A stretch of 6,151 nt of DNA from Gemmatimonadota bacterium (lineage in GTDB: Bacteria; Gemmatimonadota; Gemmatimonadetes; Longimicrobiales; Gaopeijiaceae), in assembly GCA_007129525.1 (NCBI GenBank), contig SKVI01000382.1, positions 1 to 6,151 of the forward strand, in the 5' to 3' direction. Numbering within the stretch: the first letter of the stretch is position 1; the number at the start of each line of letters is the position of its first letter. Made by a program: the position numbers and the translations under genes. Shown here piece by piece: positions 5,259 to 6,151 of the stretch. Under the pieces are notes generated by a model that saw only the letters and a program-made list of their open reading frames with translations, was not told where the DNA came from and did no database searches.

Positions 5259-5346
5259 GGAGCAAACCGGTCCCAGGGAGCGGACCGGTCCAGGAGATCG
5301 GGCCAGTTCAGGAGAGCAGACCAGTCCACAGGAGCGGGCCAGTCGA
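5259..5346. repeat. ~18-bp tandem repeat array D before the SpoT-like gene
   Basis: Five units begin with GGAG at 5259, 5277, 5293, 5311 and 5331 (spacings 18, 16, 18, 20). The pattern is GGAGCGGACC(G/A)GTCCA. The array ends exactly at the ATG at 5347, and the GGAG of the last unit is the only Shine-Dalgarno-like element for that start (12 nt away). It fills most of the 116-bp gap after the second hydrolase. Confidence 0.8.
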
Positions 5347-6066
5347 ATGCTCGCCCGCATCGAGAGGGAAGTGCACCGCGCCCCCGGCGAGCCGGATCTG
5401 GGAGCCAAGGCCCGGCAGGTGGTCATCGACATGGCGGAGGCGGTCCTCCTGTTCAGGGCATCGAGGCTGGACGACGCCCATGACCATCGGCTCCTCCACC
5501 CCGCCCGGACGTTGATCCTCCTCCTGGAAGCGGGAGGGGCCGATCCCGAATCGCTCTCGGCGGCTCCCATGCTCGAGTCACGCTTTCCGGATCTCGTTCC
5601 CCCCAGGGCTCACTGGCCGCATGCCTCGGGCTCCGGCCAGTCACCGGTCCTCGAACTCCTCGGGCAGATCCCGCGACCAGGCCGGTGGCCCGAAACCGCG
5701 GAGGGCCACCAGCGCGGGAAAGTCGCCGATCACGCCGACCGGCAGGAGCTGAGTCAAGAGCTTGGAGCCGAGCTGCGAGGAGCGGGGCCGCAGGTCTCGG
5801 ACGACTCCAGCCTCCTGGAACACCTGGTGGCTCTCCAGCCCGAACACCTGCGGCTCGCCCTGTGCGAAATGCTGGATCAACTCCGGCACCTGCACGTGGA
5901 GCCAGGCCGACCCGCGCTCGCCCGGGGAGTGGAGTTGGCACGCAACGTCTACACCCCTCTTGCCATCCGGCTGGCCAAACGAGGGAAGGGAGACCCTGGT
6001 GCCGCACGCCTGGCGCGCCGATTTCATCAATGGCAGGACCGTCTGGGTCGCGTGACCGGGACTTAG
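5347..6066 (+). CDS. Degenerate SpoT/RelA-like HD-fold protein
   Basis: This is a 239-residue, mostly helical protein. Similarity to the hydrolase domain of RelA/SpoT proteins can be read by eye: H51-P52-A-R-T-L-I-L-L-L-E-A-G resembles 'HP..VA.IL...G'; S69-L-S-A-A-P-M-L-E-S resembles 'TL.AALLHD'; A171-L-C-E-M-L-D-Q-L-R180 resembles 'KLADRLHNLR'; and N200-V-Y-T-P-L-A-I-R-L resembles 'EIYAPLA.RLG'. At the metal-ligand positions H51 is kept, but HD appears as L76-E77 and the later Asp as E174, so metal-dependent ppGpp hydrolysis is unlikely. No synthetase domain is present. It may be a regulatory or binding relic; the assignment is moderate. ATG at 5347 is preferred. A GTG at 5212, with GGAG 5 nt upstream and overlapping the previous gene by 19 nt, would add 45 residues encoded largely by repeat array D. 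Confidence 0.65.
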   Translation: MLARIEREVHRAPGEPDLGAKARQVVIDMAEAVLLFRASRLDDAHDHRLLHPARTLILLLEAGGADPESLSAAPMLESRFPDLVPPRAHWPHASGSGQSPVLELLGQIPRPGRWPETAEGHQRGKVADHADRQELSQELGAELRGAGPQVSDDSSLLEHLVALQPEHLRLALCEMLDQLRHLHVEPGRPALARGVELARNVYTPLAIRLAKRGKGDPGAARLARRFHQWQDRLGRVTGT

Positions 6067-6151
6067 AACGGGCCACCTCAGGGATCCCCCCCTTGCGATC
6101 ACCCTCTCCAACCCCCTCTGCTCTGTCAGCGGGAAGTGTGGGTGGATTGGA

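Noticed and set aside
3839..5329. Long open minus-strand frame (about 496 codons) opposite the adenosyltransferase and second hydrolase
   Set aside because: It is antisense to two genes with clear catalytic motifs and crosses the boundary between them; its translation has no recognisable domain. Long antisense frames are expected at this GC content.
5641..6151. Minus-strand frame open to the right edge, opposite the SpoT-like gene
   Set aside because: The plus frame has helical patterning and third-position GC typical of the neighbours; the minus translation shows no domain and no start signal in the window.

Overview
The window is high-GC bacterial chromosomal DNA (roughly two thirds G+C by eye) with strong G/C bias at third codon positions, GTG as well as ATG starts, and secreted lipoproteins. 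The gene content and style would fit a Gemmatimonadota-like or similar high-GC Gram-negative lineage. That is only an impression: no rRNA or other phylogenetic marker is present.

Layout. Left part, minus strand, read right to left: a small HTH/zinc-ribbon protein with a C-terminal membrane anchor (2532-2122), an HD-domain phosphohydrolase (1848-988), a DsbA-type thioredoxin-fold lipoprotein (977-243), and the first 75 codons of a second lipoprotein that runs off the left edge (227-1). The last three are separated by only 10 and 15 nt and look like one transcript. Right part, plus strand: a small alpha/beta hydrolase (2949-3581), a PduO-type cob(I)alamin adenosyltransferase (3750-4307), a second alpha/beta hydrolase overlapping its stop (4307-5230), and a SpoT/RelA-like HD-fold protein that seems to have lost most metal ligands (5347-6066). 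The two halves diverge from a 416-bp regulatory region (2533-2948). The final 85 bp (6067-6151) hold nothing I can support.

The most striking structure is non-coding. Four gaps between genes carry degenerate short tandem repeats, each with its own sequence: 22-bp units at 1915-2056, strictly 22-bp units at 2785-2938, irregular units of about 16 bp at 3571-3679, and units of about 18 bp at 5259-5346. A fifth, 30-bp duplication lies in frame inside the second hydrolase (4394-4453). Three arrays lie just upstream of a start codon and one runs over a stop codon, so they appear to be tolerated or used at gene boundaries. CRISPR does not explain them.

How the genes may work together. The minus-strand set combines an intracellular HD phosphohydrolase with exported redox and putative beta-propeller lipoproteins. 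The plus-strand set combines adenosylcobalamin supply with two serine hydrolases and a probable degenerate (p)ppGpp-hydrolase-like domain. No single pathway clearly links them, and the grouping may be ordinary housekeeping.
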